DNA from: Albula goreensis
Lineage: Eukaryota; Chordata; Actinopteri; Albuliformes; Albulidae
Direction: 5' to 3'
NCBI GenBank assembly: GCA_022829145.1
Contig: CM040741.1
Coordinates: 56,044,180 to 56,108,179, forward strand
Length of the DNA stretch: 64,000 nucleotides
Part shown: in pieces, positions 39,801-51,764 of the stretch
How the letters are laid out: every line of letters begins with the position of its first letter
Position numbering within the stretch: position 1 is the first letter of the stretch
Translations under genes and position numbers: made by a program
The notes under the pieces: model-generated
What the model was told of the DNA's origin: nothing
Seen by the model: the letters and a program-made list of their open reading frames with translations, nothing else
Databases searched by the model: none

Positions 39801-42800
39801 ACCCCGCTTCCTCATACTTCATTTTTCAGGCACTCACGACAGAAATATTACACCCACATTATGGCTGAGTTATTATAAAGAGACCCCGAGAATAATACAG
39901 TAAAGAAAAATACCACACTACTTCACACTATTCCAATGCTACTCAAGACAGACACATGGTGGAATGAGTTATGCAACAGGGCTACATGGCTGGAGGTAAA
40001 AAGCAGGGTGTGGCACACCATGTAGGGCCTAATATAACCTGTAGGGCAATTTGTATATAAATGTAAATCTATCAAAGTATAGCTTTAAATGGAAAGCTGT
40101 GTTAAATTCCTACTGCAGCTAAGTGCATCTGTAAAACCCATGGATAATGTACTACACCACTACTGTGAGATATGAAGAATTAAATAAAAGGGGGAAAGAC
40201 TTTACTGCATTATTTTGCAATATAATGAAACTATTCGCCTATTAGGTACTCAGATCATATACAAAAGCAGAATGTTTTAGCAGAATTTTTTAAAATGTTA
40301 GTTGTACAAATCCGCAAAGAGTTAAAGCCCGCAAATGTCTACAGGTACAACTGTCCACATGCACTGTGCACATGAGAAGCCTAAATCAAGTTAGCGATGA
40401 CATTCCAAAACTCCTAAGATGAGCGCCAAGATATAATTATGTTAGGAATCCCTGACTGTTAGTGATTTTATAGAAGAGAAAAGGGTCTTAAACACAGGGC
40501 GATCTCCTAAAAAGAAACATATGGATGCTAGATTAGATTAGCGTGTTACAGAGCGCCCTGCAGTGCTTACTACAAACACACTGCTTAGGAGAGTGGTGTA
40601 ATATGTTTACAACAACTGGGTGCAGAAAAATTTCAGAATAAATGACTGCCGTTTAATAATCACAATGGCAACATATGCACCACTCTACTCTTCAGAAGGC
40701 ATTCTGGAATTTTATTCCTTATTACATTTCAGTAAGGAAAGCTCTGAATGGTCTTTAGGACAAATTACCTGGATTTGTGTATGGGCACCCATTTATAAGC
40801 AATATTAAAGGAGCACAGGACAATTTGTCAAAAAAAAAAATAAAAATCTGTGTTTTATACTCCAGTTATTATTGTACATTGATAGCTACTTGGAGTTTTT
40901 AAATAAAAAAATATAATTGCTGCAGAATGACTAAACTACAGTACAAAAATAAAGCCAAAGACAGTTTGACATTACACTACAATTATGTTGAACTGCCAAG
41001 GTCAACTTTACATGCTATCAAGAGTCAAGACAAGACCTCTTTCAATTTCAGTGTGGAAATACAAGGCATGAGTTGTGATCATCCCAAATTAGCTGTCAGA
41101 TGTTCACAATAGTATGAAATAGAGTCCAGCATTCAGAGCACAGGACTCAGAGCATAGCTGTGACATGCTGTGTGCATACACGCAAGCCATCTAAAATTAA
41201 CCATTTTGATACATGACAACCAGCAGGGAGGCCCTCTAACCCTAACCTCGCTCCCATGCCGAGGTGTGGCTCTAGCCCAGCTAAAACAATGTGGATCCCC
41301 ATCACAATTGGCAACACATCTCATCACTCAGCTTGTTTTACTAGGTGGTACTTTGCATGGGGGGGGTATTAAGACTGCAGAAGCTCTCTGCCCTACAATC
41401 CAATTACTTAGTTCTTTAACAGGCAGACCCCTTAAAGGAGTTAAGGCAAGGTCAGGTTGGATTTGTCTGTTGGTACAGTGGCCTCCTAAAATACTGGATG
41501 GGGTAAGCTAGGTCTACAGGTTGGAGCAGTCTAATGACTGCCCAGTAGACCACCTGTCAGACAAATGAAAGTCTTGTCTTGGGTATGAAGAGAGGTGAGC
41601 AGACCTCTCTGTCCTTACTACTGCAGCCGACATTACAGCCTATGTCTTCTGTTATGGCTGACTAAATCCAAATACTACCCAAGAGTTACATAATCACATG
41701 GCATGTTGTGCACCATGTCTATGCTGGAGAAAGATACAGGTAAGAAGGTATGGAGAGACACAAAACATTTTCCTTTCTTACCATTTGTGTTTTGAGGCAA
41801 ACTACTAGGCAACAATGGCTGTATAAGCATATGTTTCCTCATTAAAACTGCATGAAAAAGAGCACCTCTGTACTATAATGCAATAAACAAATGAAGTCTT
41901 CCGAGGTGAATGATTCAAATGCATACACTACTCACATCCAGCCTTGCAGCCAGACTATGTAGCATTCAGTAGCTAAACCTCCAGGCTGTTTGTTTAGGTC
42001 TGGCTGAAACCCACTGTAAATGGTAATAATTTTCCAAAATGCCATAGAGCACACTGATTGGTTAACACTAAACATGAGCTTTCACTAACAAAAGTTATAA
42101 TGGATGGCCTTGCAATATGAACCAGATTTACTATTTCTTCAGTGCAAAAGAGGGAAATCTAACTTCTCAATTAACGGGTAATGAACAGACAATTTCAAAT
42201 GATTATTTCTAGGCTCCCTATATGGTTACTGTAGCATGTAACCACAGAGGGAAGAGAAGCACATCAAATCCATTCCCAAAGCACTGGCATGATAATTACA
42301 GGCCTGGCAAATGGACAAGAGTGTGAGGTAGTGGCAAACAAACTTCCAGTGCAGTACTCAGACTAACCAAACTATTTAACAAAACTACGGACATTAGCCA
42401 TCTTTCCTCATGGTCAACACAAAGAAAACACAATGAATGCTGAGTACAAGATCAGTCCAAATCAAGCCACAACAAGGGATGCAGTTTACATGCATGTACA
42501 AACACACAAGCATTTAGCCTCACACCATAGGCAGTCTGGTCTGTGACGTCAACACAACTGTATGGTTCCAGGACTGAGCAAACAAAAGCTGACCTATTCA
42601 TTTTTAATACAGCACAAGAGAAGGACTACATTTAGTTATTCTGGTACTTGTACTTTTTCTTTCCATCATTCACTTATCCACCATACCAATTCAAACAATC
42701 TAACAAGTCCATGGCAAGATTCAAACTCACAGCCCTCATGACTGTGCCCAGTTCCTACTCCACACACCTCCATCTGACAAGCCTGTCTTTAGCCAGGGCT

Positions 42801-45800
42801 GGCCTCTCAGTCTATGCCCACTCTGTGTCCAGTGTTTTAAAAGTCTGAGTAGTAAGGCTGTCTCAACTCTCTGCTGGCAGACAGTCTGAAAACACAGCTC
42901 ATATAGCCTAGTTCAGCGGTGCAGCAGATTTTTGAAGTGGGGGTACCAAACTGTGAGCAAAAGGCCTCAACTTTCAAACAATACTATATATACCGAGGGG
43001 GCCAAATTCATTTGTGGAAATTATGCATGTTCAATTAATACGTATCTAACAAAACACAAGATACATTTCAGTACAAGTTATGTTCCAGTATATGTTACGG
43101 TTCATTTTAAAAATGCACATGTTTACTAACTGGGTCATGGGTTTGCAAATTTTGCAAGCGAGTGGTATAACTAACAATATCATACACTCATCATAGTGGA
43201 TTCTTGCTAGCATTACACCTCCTGCTTGAGCTGATGGAGAAGCATTTCCCATCTTTGACAAGGAAAGCAGAGATGTGTGCTTTTCTGGAACCACTTCCCA
43301 TAGAATTCCACTTGCAACAAGACTGTGGCCTTAAGGGCCATCTAAACCAACCAGATGGAAGCAGGCGGTTTTTCTTTGAATGTATTTGTTATTCAATCCA
43401 TCTCATCAATGGAAGGTTGCCACGTGTCCCCATGTCTCTATTTCCCATAGAACCACTATCAAACAAGAGCAATTTAAATGACAAGAGTAGAAGTATCTGC
43501 TATAAATCGTGCTGCATACACTGCATGCACAAAGTAAGCAAGCTATTCTTTTTAACCTCAAAAAAATGGACAGCAAGTTATCCTCATTAGCTAGTGTATA
43601 ATGTTACTACCTCTGAATATTTGCCTTGTATATCTCTATTGACTAAAATGTATACAGACAAATGCATTATCTGTCTCTTAGACATCACATTGAAGCATAG
43701 TGGTACACAGAGGAGATATCAAAGTTTCCTTGAGCCATAGGAGAGAGAAATCCAACAGACATGAGAGAATGTATTCCAGATGGAAACCGTTTATCATATT
43801 CTTCAGAAATGACACCTGAAGCGACATTTTATCAGAGCAGTTGCATAAGTCGTATTTCAGATGCTTGGGGCTCTATTTTGACAGTGAATGCTACAATAAT
43901 TTTCCTAAAGAGCTAAAGATTGCCATTCTATTGTGCAGTGGAAAATTACGTAATGACTTCTTACACCCACAGTACCATGAGCTAAGATCAGTCAGAGAGA
44001 TTTGAAGGATTTCTATTATTGTTATAAAATAACCTATATAAATACACTGCAAGGACAAATAGCCAAGACAAATAAAGCTCTCCTTATCAATATAACCACA
44101 TCAATAATGAAAAGTCCTTCACTGTATAAAGGCAGGTCTGAACTGAGTGCAGCATTCCTCTCATTCAATTGCAGGCTGTGTGTTTAACAATGACTCCATC
44201 AGAGCAGCTATTAAAATGCCAGCTGAAGCAAAGTTAATGTTCACTCCATTAGTATCTTCAACTTGACTTCTATGACAGTTCTGTTTCTAGAGGGCCACAA
44301 ATACTTATGCTTTCATAATTTAAAATACTGGAAAGAGGGACATGGGGTAAAATTATGACAATATATGTTCTTTAAAGGGGATCTCTCCAAACTTGCATGT
44401 TTTATGATGTGTGCTGCGACTGCTTAAAATCACAACTGAGCATTACAAAGTTCACTGTGTTAGGTACAGCACAATCCCCTTATTCCTGCTGGAAATGAAT
44501 GCCAGAATTTATCGTTATAATGGGTAGAGAAACACAAAGTCCGCTAAGAAAGCAGCTTTCCTGCAAACTGCTCTCAGATCACTTCAAGTGCTCCTGTGAG
44601 GGTATGAAAGCAACGTTTGTACATTGTAACAATTTATTTGTTCAGAGACTGAAAGGACAGATCAAACAACATTAAACTGAAAACAGGAATTATGCATGAA
44701 AACCTTTAATGAAAAAGGCATTTTTTTTCTTACACTTAAAACTGCTAAGTGCTACATTCCCAGTCTTTTCTTAATATAGGCTTAAAACAGTAAATCAGCT
44801 ATTCCCATGCAAAAACATTTTGCATTGATACAAGAATTTGCTGAGCGAAATACATAGTTCACGCAGTACTGATTAAGCTGTTATGCAGCTGAACTGTGCC
44901 AACCTGAATAATCGGACCACGACCTGGGACCTGGACCATCATCCTTCTGGTTATAAATAAAGTGCATCAAATTAGTGGGCACTCCAAGGCAGATTCTGTG
45001 TCATAGTCAGAATTTCTTTCTCAAGTCATGCCTCCATCTAATCCACTGAAAAGCACACATTTTTTAAAGTCCGAACATTTCTTATGAATACACCATTTCC
45101 AAGGTCTCATGCAAGTGAAACACATCCAAAATTAAAGTGCATTCATGTGGCTGGATGAAAACCATCTCTAGGCATTCAGTTTTTCCCAAAGCATATCAAC
45201 AACCTCAAATACAAGTCGTACAACATTTTCTACTGCTACTGAGAGCTGTTGTTTTTATTAGAAGCAGTAGCAGTGGTAGTAGTAGTTGTAATCTGCAAGA
45301 ACTTTGTTATGGGATGTCCCATCCTGTCACTGAGGGCAGGTACAGTTCCCTACCCCTCACCACTACCTGCCTCGAGTAACAACCACTCAAAGATCCAATA
45401 CACTAACTTCAAATATGCATTGTAATTTTTTTTTTCTACTTATTATTGGTGTGGCATTCCCTCTTTAAAACTATGTGGGGAAATATCCAGCTGAATACAT
45501 GTACAGGCAATATGCACAAGCAATATGCAAACAAAACATAAGTTATGCAACTCGCCCTGGAGAAGGGCATAGGCTAAGCAAATGCAACATTTTATGGGTG
45601 AGCTGCACTACTTCCATCAATAACAAAAACCATTACCACTCATGGGATGGTGTCTTAAAAGGAAGAAAATGTCAGGTAACATCAGATAACACTCAGGATC
45701 AGGTCCAAACTAACTTACTTCAGCTAGATTAAACAACCACAGTGTTTTTCTCCCCTGCAAAGAAATCGAATTTTCTGAAATCTGACGATTCATTTTCAAT

Positions 45801-47329
45801 TAAGCCAGTCATTCTCGTCATTTGTAACCACAGTTATGTGTTCATGCACGAAACAGTGCTCCCAGTAAAGAGTTAAGAATTATACAGTGACCTATTTCTA
45901 CAATAGATAATTGTTTATCTGGTAAGTATACAGCCAATTTAAGGGTGAATAACTATTCTTAAAATGTACACTACATTTTATGTAACCCATTGCTGGAGAT
46001 TTTTAGACAAACCTTAAGACTCACTGGTCCATGCTGCCTCAGCTGACCTCCAGTACACCACCATCCCTCAAATAAGGCTCTCCACGCCTTGTTTATATAC
46101 ATTCTGAAAAGCGTTAAAATGAACTAAATAAAGCCGATAGTAAGAACCTGAAACATACTTTAATTACAACAGCTTCTCTCCCATCAACAGGGGAGACTGG
46201 ATGAAGGCATGGTTATTGCCCTTAACCTTATTTTCAAACTACCTTATTTGCTAACTCGTTCGCTCCTTCTGAAATGAGATCATCTATTCGAAGCCTGTCT
46301 AATCGGTTTCTTGATCCCTCCATTTTTACTCTCCATTGCATATATTTTAAATACAAACTGTATTTCTTCCTATGTATGCATTGTTAATTTTCTCGATTGC
46401 TGTTTGTAATGGAACTCAGTGCATTATATTCGCAAATCAACACAAGTGATGTGTAAATGATGATCTTGTAACGGTGAAGGACGTTTGTTGTTGACGTGAC
46501 AGACATACGAATGGATAAATACCTCTTAAGATCAAGTGCATTTAACTGCTTATATTATTGAATGGGGTTTCCATTTATCATTTCCATTCTGAGGAACAGA
46601 AAGTGTGAGATTCAATCCACACCGTCTAGAGATAACCAACGTTCTTGTCTTTTTCAATATAGACAAAATTATGAATTGCTTGTAATGTAACCAATGTTAA
46701 CTTTACTGTTTAATGGGATAGTGAAAATCCGGCACAACTTTAAGATGAGGATATCTAGTTAGGTGCATACTGATTGCGAATAGCGTTGCTGACTTCTACC
46801 CTGCAATGATTTTACAGCTCATTACAATTAGTGAAACATTGGCATGCTCAGAGACCTTTAATTGTTGCATTGCAATGAAACCTGCCGCATTAAATGTAGT
46901 GTAGCCAGAAAATGAGTATTAAACAAATAACACAAAATATATGCTGACGTTATTGCGAAGTGTGCATGTCACAAATAATACACCATTAAAAAGAAGCATG
47001 TCATCAGAGAAGGGATTTCGTGAATGCGCATTCAAATGGAGGCAAAGTTCCAATTTCAGGAAACATTCGGTTAATGGTAAAACTGAAAACATTGAGGGGT
47101 AATTAGCAAAGTAGGTACATATCAAAAGCATCGCTTAGTAACACTGGCAAGCTACTAACTTATACACTCCACACAAAAGTGGATACAACAGCCAAAGATT
47201 AGATCCTCCCCATTATTTTACCTAGGCTAGTGATGTCAACCCACTTTCCCCGATAATAAAATTTCAAATTGGCAATGCTTGCACACTGCACGACAATCAA
47301 TTTTAACTTGCCTACACTACTTTAAACAT

Positions 47330-48210
47330 AACGTTTACTAGCTATTCTAACAAGTAACCAATTCGTAGGTATTTATGTTAGATACAAAAGCATGAGGAAC
47401 GACACCGTTTACGAGCTATTGCTAACGTCAGATTAATAATGAATGTAGACAACAGTAGCATATGGAGCAAATGATAACGTTCGAGCCACTTGTCACACAG
47501 TATGAATGTAGACAAAACTACATTCATGATAATTCGGACTTTGTCGCTAACTAGCCAACCTTAGCCAGCGTTAGATAGCTCGGTATGGCGCTATGTATCC
47601 CAGCGTCTAGCAAAGCCCTAGCTAACGAATGGAACATGGTCATTGATAGGTAGCAGCCAGGCATCAGAATGAATGGAGTGACTCATGACATGTTACCAAT
47701 CCACAGTTGGCCAAGGCTGGTCGGTTGGCTATCGTCGATGTTAAAGTAACATCTAACATATCTAAGAAAAAATAATCCCGAAAAAAAAAAATACATTCAT
47801 TGAGCTTTTTAGTACGTGGCCGGAGAGTCACACCGACACAAACAATAAGGATTCTGAAGTCCCCCGCCCCCTTGAAAATATTAGCTAGCAAGCTATCATA
47901 TATTTTAGCTCACTGGCTAGCACTAGAGGTGAAAAAATATTTCAGAGGCAATAACGTTAGCTGATTTAATTTTCACAGTCACAACTGTCTGCCCTTTTCA
48001 GCTAAAGAGATAGGTAACATAGGTAGGTGCATTCTTACCGATGTCAGTCTGTCCTGCTGATATCCTGATAGCCAGCTGCAATCCTCCCACCAAATGCGGA
48101 ATATTGTATTTCACCTGTGTAACTGGGCAGATCTTTGACGGACGTGCACTGATTTCCCAATGCAAACACCGAGCATGTAATCAGTTAGCTGGCTAGCTAA
48201 CCTTTCAGAC
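47330..48210. other. Cluster of TAGC/AACGTTA words near cdc42se2 promoter
   Basis: The words GCTAGC, GTTAGC, GCTAAC and AACGTTA recur here, for example at 47335, 47411, 47550-47590, 47620, 47881-47935, 47951 and 48183-48203. A similar cluster occurs around the lyrm7 5' end. They are dispersed on both strands rather than in tandem. Confidence 0.55.
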
Positions 48211-48370
48211 AAAACAGCTGGACTAGATAATATTACAATATCGCAGAAGATGGCGACTAAGCCAGTGCTGCAGAAGACTGGAAAAACGGACTAGCTGCTG
48301 ATGCCGTTTTCATAGGATTTGAATAGAGAGAAATCTGTCGCCATCAAAAAAGGAGGAGACCTGGCCGACG
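48039..48370 (-). other. cdc42se2: Probable cdc42se2 5'UTR exon 1
   Basis: A strong donor (CATCG|GTAAGAA) ends this exon at 48039, upstream of the coding exons on the same strand. It has no conserved reading frame, as expected for the noncoding first exon of this gene family. The start near 48.35-48.37 kb is inferred from a YY1-like GATGGCGAC on the sense strand (48337-48345). A transcript would be needed to confirm that it splices to 22984. Confidence 0.5.
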
Positions 48371-48430
48371 GAACACTCCCACAATGATTGTCATAATCCA
48401 ACACTGGTGAGAATGGGGATAGCGCCCCCA
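48240..48430 (-). promoter_or_regulatory. cdc42se2: Likely cdc42se2 core promoter
   Basis: Two YY1-type ATGGCG motifs occur about 90 bp apart: AAGATGGCGAC on the plus strand at 48247-48257, and GATGGCGAC on the minus strand at 48337-48345. YY1 sites are typical just downstream of TATA-less vertebrate start sites. No TATA box was seen. The assignment rests on motif and position only. Confidence 0.4.
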
Positions 48431-49189
48431 GTGTTTGACTAATAATCATCACACGCATTTAGTTGAAGCCATTCTTCCACACAATATAATTGAGCAAATG
48501 AGACAACATACTAGGCTTCAGAAATATTTTACTCGTATAACAAAGCCGTGAAAGTGTACACCGGAGATGTACAAATGTTTATTGGGTGTATACTTGAACA
48601 ACCAGAGAAAAGATCAAGTATGAGGAATGCCCCAAACGTTTATTTTGAAATTACAAAACATTACCTTCAGAACCAGTGTAATTATCCCATTGGTAGGTTA
48701 CAAAAATCCTTTACCTACAAACTATATGCTCTTCAGTTTTTCATTTTGACCAAATGTTCTGAATCTTATTGTATTTATTAGAGAGAGAAATTACACCTCA
48801 AGTTGCTTCACTAGATGATGCCCCTACCCTGACAGAGAATGAATGTGTGTAATGGCATACACTAGGCCTTTCTCTTTGAGAGAAGATATTCAGAAGAGAC
48901 AATAAGTCAAGCATTCATTGGTTGTTTGACTGCCTCAGCCCTCCATAGCCCTCCATGTTATTTGGGCTTGATGACTGAGGATAGGAATGGAATATGGAGA
49001 ACTACTGCAATTAAAAGAGAGTTTTTATCAGTGTTTGTCAAACCTACAACCATCTGAAGTGATACTGCAACATTTGGCAATTAATCCATTTCATCTGAAT
49101 AATATACCAGAACTATTGTAATTCCTGTGTGCTATGTAGTTCCTGTCAAAAGTTAAAATACACCTTCTAGAAATAATTCATCTGGGAGC

Positions 49190-49500
49190 CAAAACTGAGG
49201 CATAGCTGGGTTAGCAAGACAATGATCTGAAACACACAAGCAACAGGCATTTAACAAGAATGAGGCATTTAACATTTTGGAATGGCCCTGTTAAAATTCA
49301 GATGTAAATCCCACTGAGATGTTGTGGTAGGACCTGAAACAAGCAGTGCATACTAAAAAATCCACAAATGCCAAATGAGTTGAAGCAGCTTTGGTAGTAG
49401 AAATGGGCCAAAATTGATATTGTGAGAAACTGTTGCTGTGATTGCAAAGGTGATGAGAGATTACTTTTTCAGAAAGAAGCATTAGGTGATGTGTAACTTT
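49190..49500 (+). mobile_element. Tc1/mariner-like transposase fossil (3' part)
   Basis: On the plus strand the sequence follows the C-terminal half of fish Tc1-like transposases: 'gacaatgatctgaaacacacaagcaa', then 'ttttggaatggccctgtt', 'cccactgagatgttgtggtaggacct' and 'gggccaaaattgat'. These match the ND-KHTS, W-N-P, NPIE-LW and WAKI blocks. The frame is broken by several stops (after the aspartate block and in the WAK region) and the N-terminal half is missing. No terminal inverted repeats were found, so it is an immobile remnant. Confidence 0.8.
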
Positions 49501-50339
49501 CTATAATAAACCAGTATCAACATTTTGTATGTAAGATCTGACATTCAATGTCAAAAATATGCCAATGTGCAGAAAATCAGACCGTGCTTTATTGCACAAC
49601 AACCATATATATTCACAATAGTTCTGAAAATACAGTTATTCTAAGAAAATCAGAGAGTTCCAATGTTGCCCTGCCACATGGCTCAAAGCATGACAAATGA
49701 CTGTGGCAGAGTATCCTCTATGTTAGCAGCATTAACCAACAGAGGATGATCAGACGGTGCAGGTAATTAACTGCACATGGTGCTCTCTTTCACACACAGT
49801 CAGAAGCACATGGGAATGTGTAAGGTGGTGTTTGTAAATTGTGCTGATGTGTCCATGAGCAGACCTACAGCTTTTCATTTTTATCAGTGTAATTTGTGAG
49901 TTACACTGCACAGGACTCTAACGTCAATGTATTTCAATCCCTAGGCCACAGGAACACCACACAACTGGAATTCAAATGGAATAAGAATAGAAAAAGAATA
50001 TGTGCAAATAAGTACACTATTGAATCAAATTAAGTGATCAAATATTAGTTGAAGGACCTTAGGATTGTAGATTGAATATGGAAAGATTAACAAGGTGAGA
50101 CATTTACCAGACCTGGAAATGCAATGTAGGAACTGATACAGGCATAATAATGCATCAATAGTGTAGGAGGCTCTGCAACTGGACAGCTAGCATAAAGTTA
50201 CCCAAATTAAGCGTAGCAGCTTACCTTTTTATTTCAGATACTGCATCTGTAAGGCATAAAGACAACACTGCCACCTAATGCCGATAAGGTAAAACATATA
50301 CTATATTTTACGGAACGTTCAAGGGTCTGTTATTATTGT

Positions 50340-50540
50340 AATATGTTTATTACTTGGCTATGTACTATATTCACTTGGCACTGCTATGTTTATTACAATG
50401 ACTATTACATAGAATTTATTTCTAGCTTTGAACTGCTGATAATGATGCACTTTCATCCTGTATTTTGCTGACTGTATGCACTCCTTGTACGTCACTTTGG
50501 ATAAAAGCATCTGCAAAATGAATGAATGCAAATGTCTACT
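50340..50540 (+). repeat. 3' end of a teleost interspersed repeat
   Basis: Positions about 50485-50535 read 'gtacgtcactttggataaaagcatctgcaaaatga'-type sequence, the same terminal motif as in the element at 13.5 kb but in the opposite orientation. The upstream limit is a guess. Confidence 0.6.
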
Positions 50541-51221
50541 GAACCTGTTTATTTACAGCTTCTATCTTATTTTCACTTGCAAGATAAGAAAAAACTTGTG
50601 ATGCAAAACATGATAAAACTTTGAGCAATATTCAAAATTGCTATTTCACTGGCCTAAGAAAAAGGAACACACAATGCTCCCACAGCCATGCTTTCTGTCC
50701 AAAAATGCACCAGAGCATTCATCATATGTTGAGGAAACATTCATGCACTATTGTGATTTCTACAGGTTTTTATTTGAGATCATTAAACTGCTCTCATTTC
50801 AAGTCAAGTAAGTGCAAACACATATGTACTCAGTAACATTCTCAGTGCTATTTGACATAGATACCAGTACCATACATAACAGCAATTTACATTAGTTAAG
50901 AAATCAAAAGCGGTCTTCCAAAAGTCCCAATTACTCAATCAGTCCAAAGGTGGGAAATTTTATTCCCAGAGGTCATATCATATCATGCTTTGAATTGTAC
51001 ATTTAGGCAAATGGACTGCATGATCTGACATGTTAGCCACATTAATTGATAAATGAATGAATGAAAATTTCAGACAGTTCTTTTGTTTCTACACAAAATC
51101 TATTTGTGGCTTAACCAATGAGTAAGGCAGTGATGATGCATATTAGCAAAATGAACCATGGTACTTGACTGAAACATGTAACTGAATATGAACCTCACCT
51201 GCAGGAAGGGGTTCTCCAAAC

Positions 51222-51227
51222 TTTATT
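51222..51227 (-). terminator. lyrm7: Polyadenylation signal AATAAA, lyrm7
   Basis: This is a canonical hexamer on the minus strand 467 nt after the stop codon, with cleavage expected near 51205. Confidence 0.55.
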
Positions 51228-51693
51228 GAGACATCCCAGATTCAACTTTAAATTTATATACAATTTACAAAATGTTCATACATGTCATATGAACCACAAA
51301 ACTCAATTCTTTTCCAACAACAGGAGAGGCATTTTGTGTTTACCAAGGAAATACCAATGAGTTTGTTCTCAAAATTAGCAGCAAAAATATGACAGCAGGA
51401 TATATATCTTACACTCATAGCAAAAAATATAGCGTTTAATACCCCTCCTTCAAATCAACATGACTGTTTTCTTTGTTGAAAATGCAGTATCCAAAAAAGT
51501 ATCCTTACATCATCCAGGTGCAAGAAAGTACCTTCCTCTTACTGCTGCTCTTCAAGAAAATAATATATTAGGATGGAGAAAAAAATCCTCCACCCCATGA
51601 ACAAAATACACACCTTTTCAAAATGGGTGGAATGGCAGGAGGCAAAATGACAATTTTGAGTAAGAGTAAGTTCATTGACAAATATCTTTATAA

Positions 51694-51764
51694 TCAGGCC
51701 TTCTTCCTCGGATTGTCACAATAGGGCACATTCTCCAGTAGTAGGTCCTCCCTAGGTCGAAGTA
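51694..51764 (-). CDS. lyrm7: lyrm7 exon 5 (last coding)
   Basis: The acceptor CCCTTAG precedes 51764. The exon completes a split valine codon, then encodes LRPREDLLLENVPYCDNPRKKA and TGA. This is the best conserved part of the protein. Confidence 0.96.

Larger units (their letters stand above)
22985..48038 (-). other. cdc42se2: cdc42se2 5'UTR intron
   Basis: This 25 kb intron separates the noncoding first exon from the start-codon exon. I found no nested gene. Points of interest are a candidate internal first exon (30619-30950), CpG-rich pockets at about 33.54-33.66 and 36.72-36.86 kb, G-quadruplex-capable tracts near 29.97, 30.07 and 33.96 kb, a GA run at 29640-29662, a poly-A run at 33722-33736, an X-box at 38255-38271 and a short AGT-type repeat near 45261-45290. 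The remainder reads as ordinary AT-rich intron. Confidence 0.7.
8345..48370 (-). other. cdc42se2: cdc42se2 transcription unit
   Basis: This is the inferred extent of the cdc42se2 gene, about 40 kb for an 85-codon message. Seen: a 5'UTR exon ending in a good donor at 48039, three coding exons (22875-22928, 11358-11459, 10927-11028), and a long AT-rich 3' tract ending near a minus-strand AATAAA at 8367-8372. Introns are about 25.05 kb, 11.4 kb and 329 bp. The left limit rests on one polyadenylation signal and the right limit on promoter-like motifs, so both ends are approximate. A second AATAAA near 8680 could give a shorter 3' end. Confidence 0.6.
48431..51200. other. Intergenic: cdc42se2 promoter to lyrm7 3' end
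   Basis: No gene is recognised. This 2.8 kb holds a decayed Tc1-like transposase fragment (about 49190-49500) and the end of a teleost repeat (about 50340-50540). HINT1, the neighbour of LYRM7 in human, was not seen here or elsewhere in the window. Confidence 0.65.

Noticed and set aside
48247..48291. Plus-strand 14-codon frame starting at the YY1-like ATGGCG
   Set aside because: The ATG belongs to a regulatory motif on the opposite strand of the gene; the peptide is too short and unsupported.
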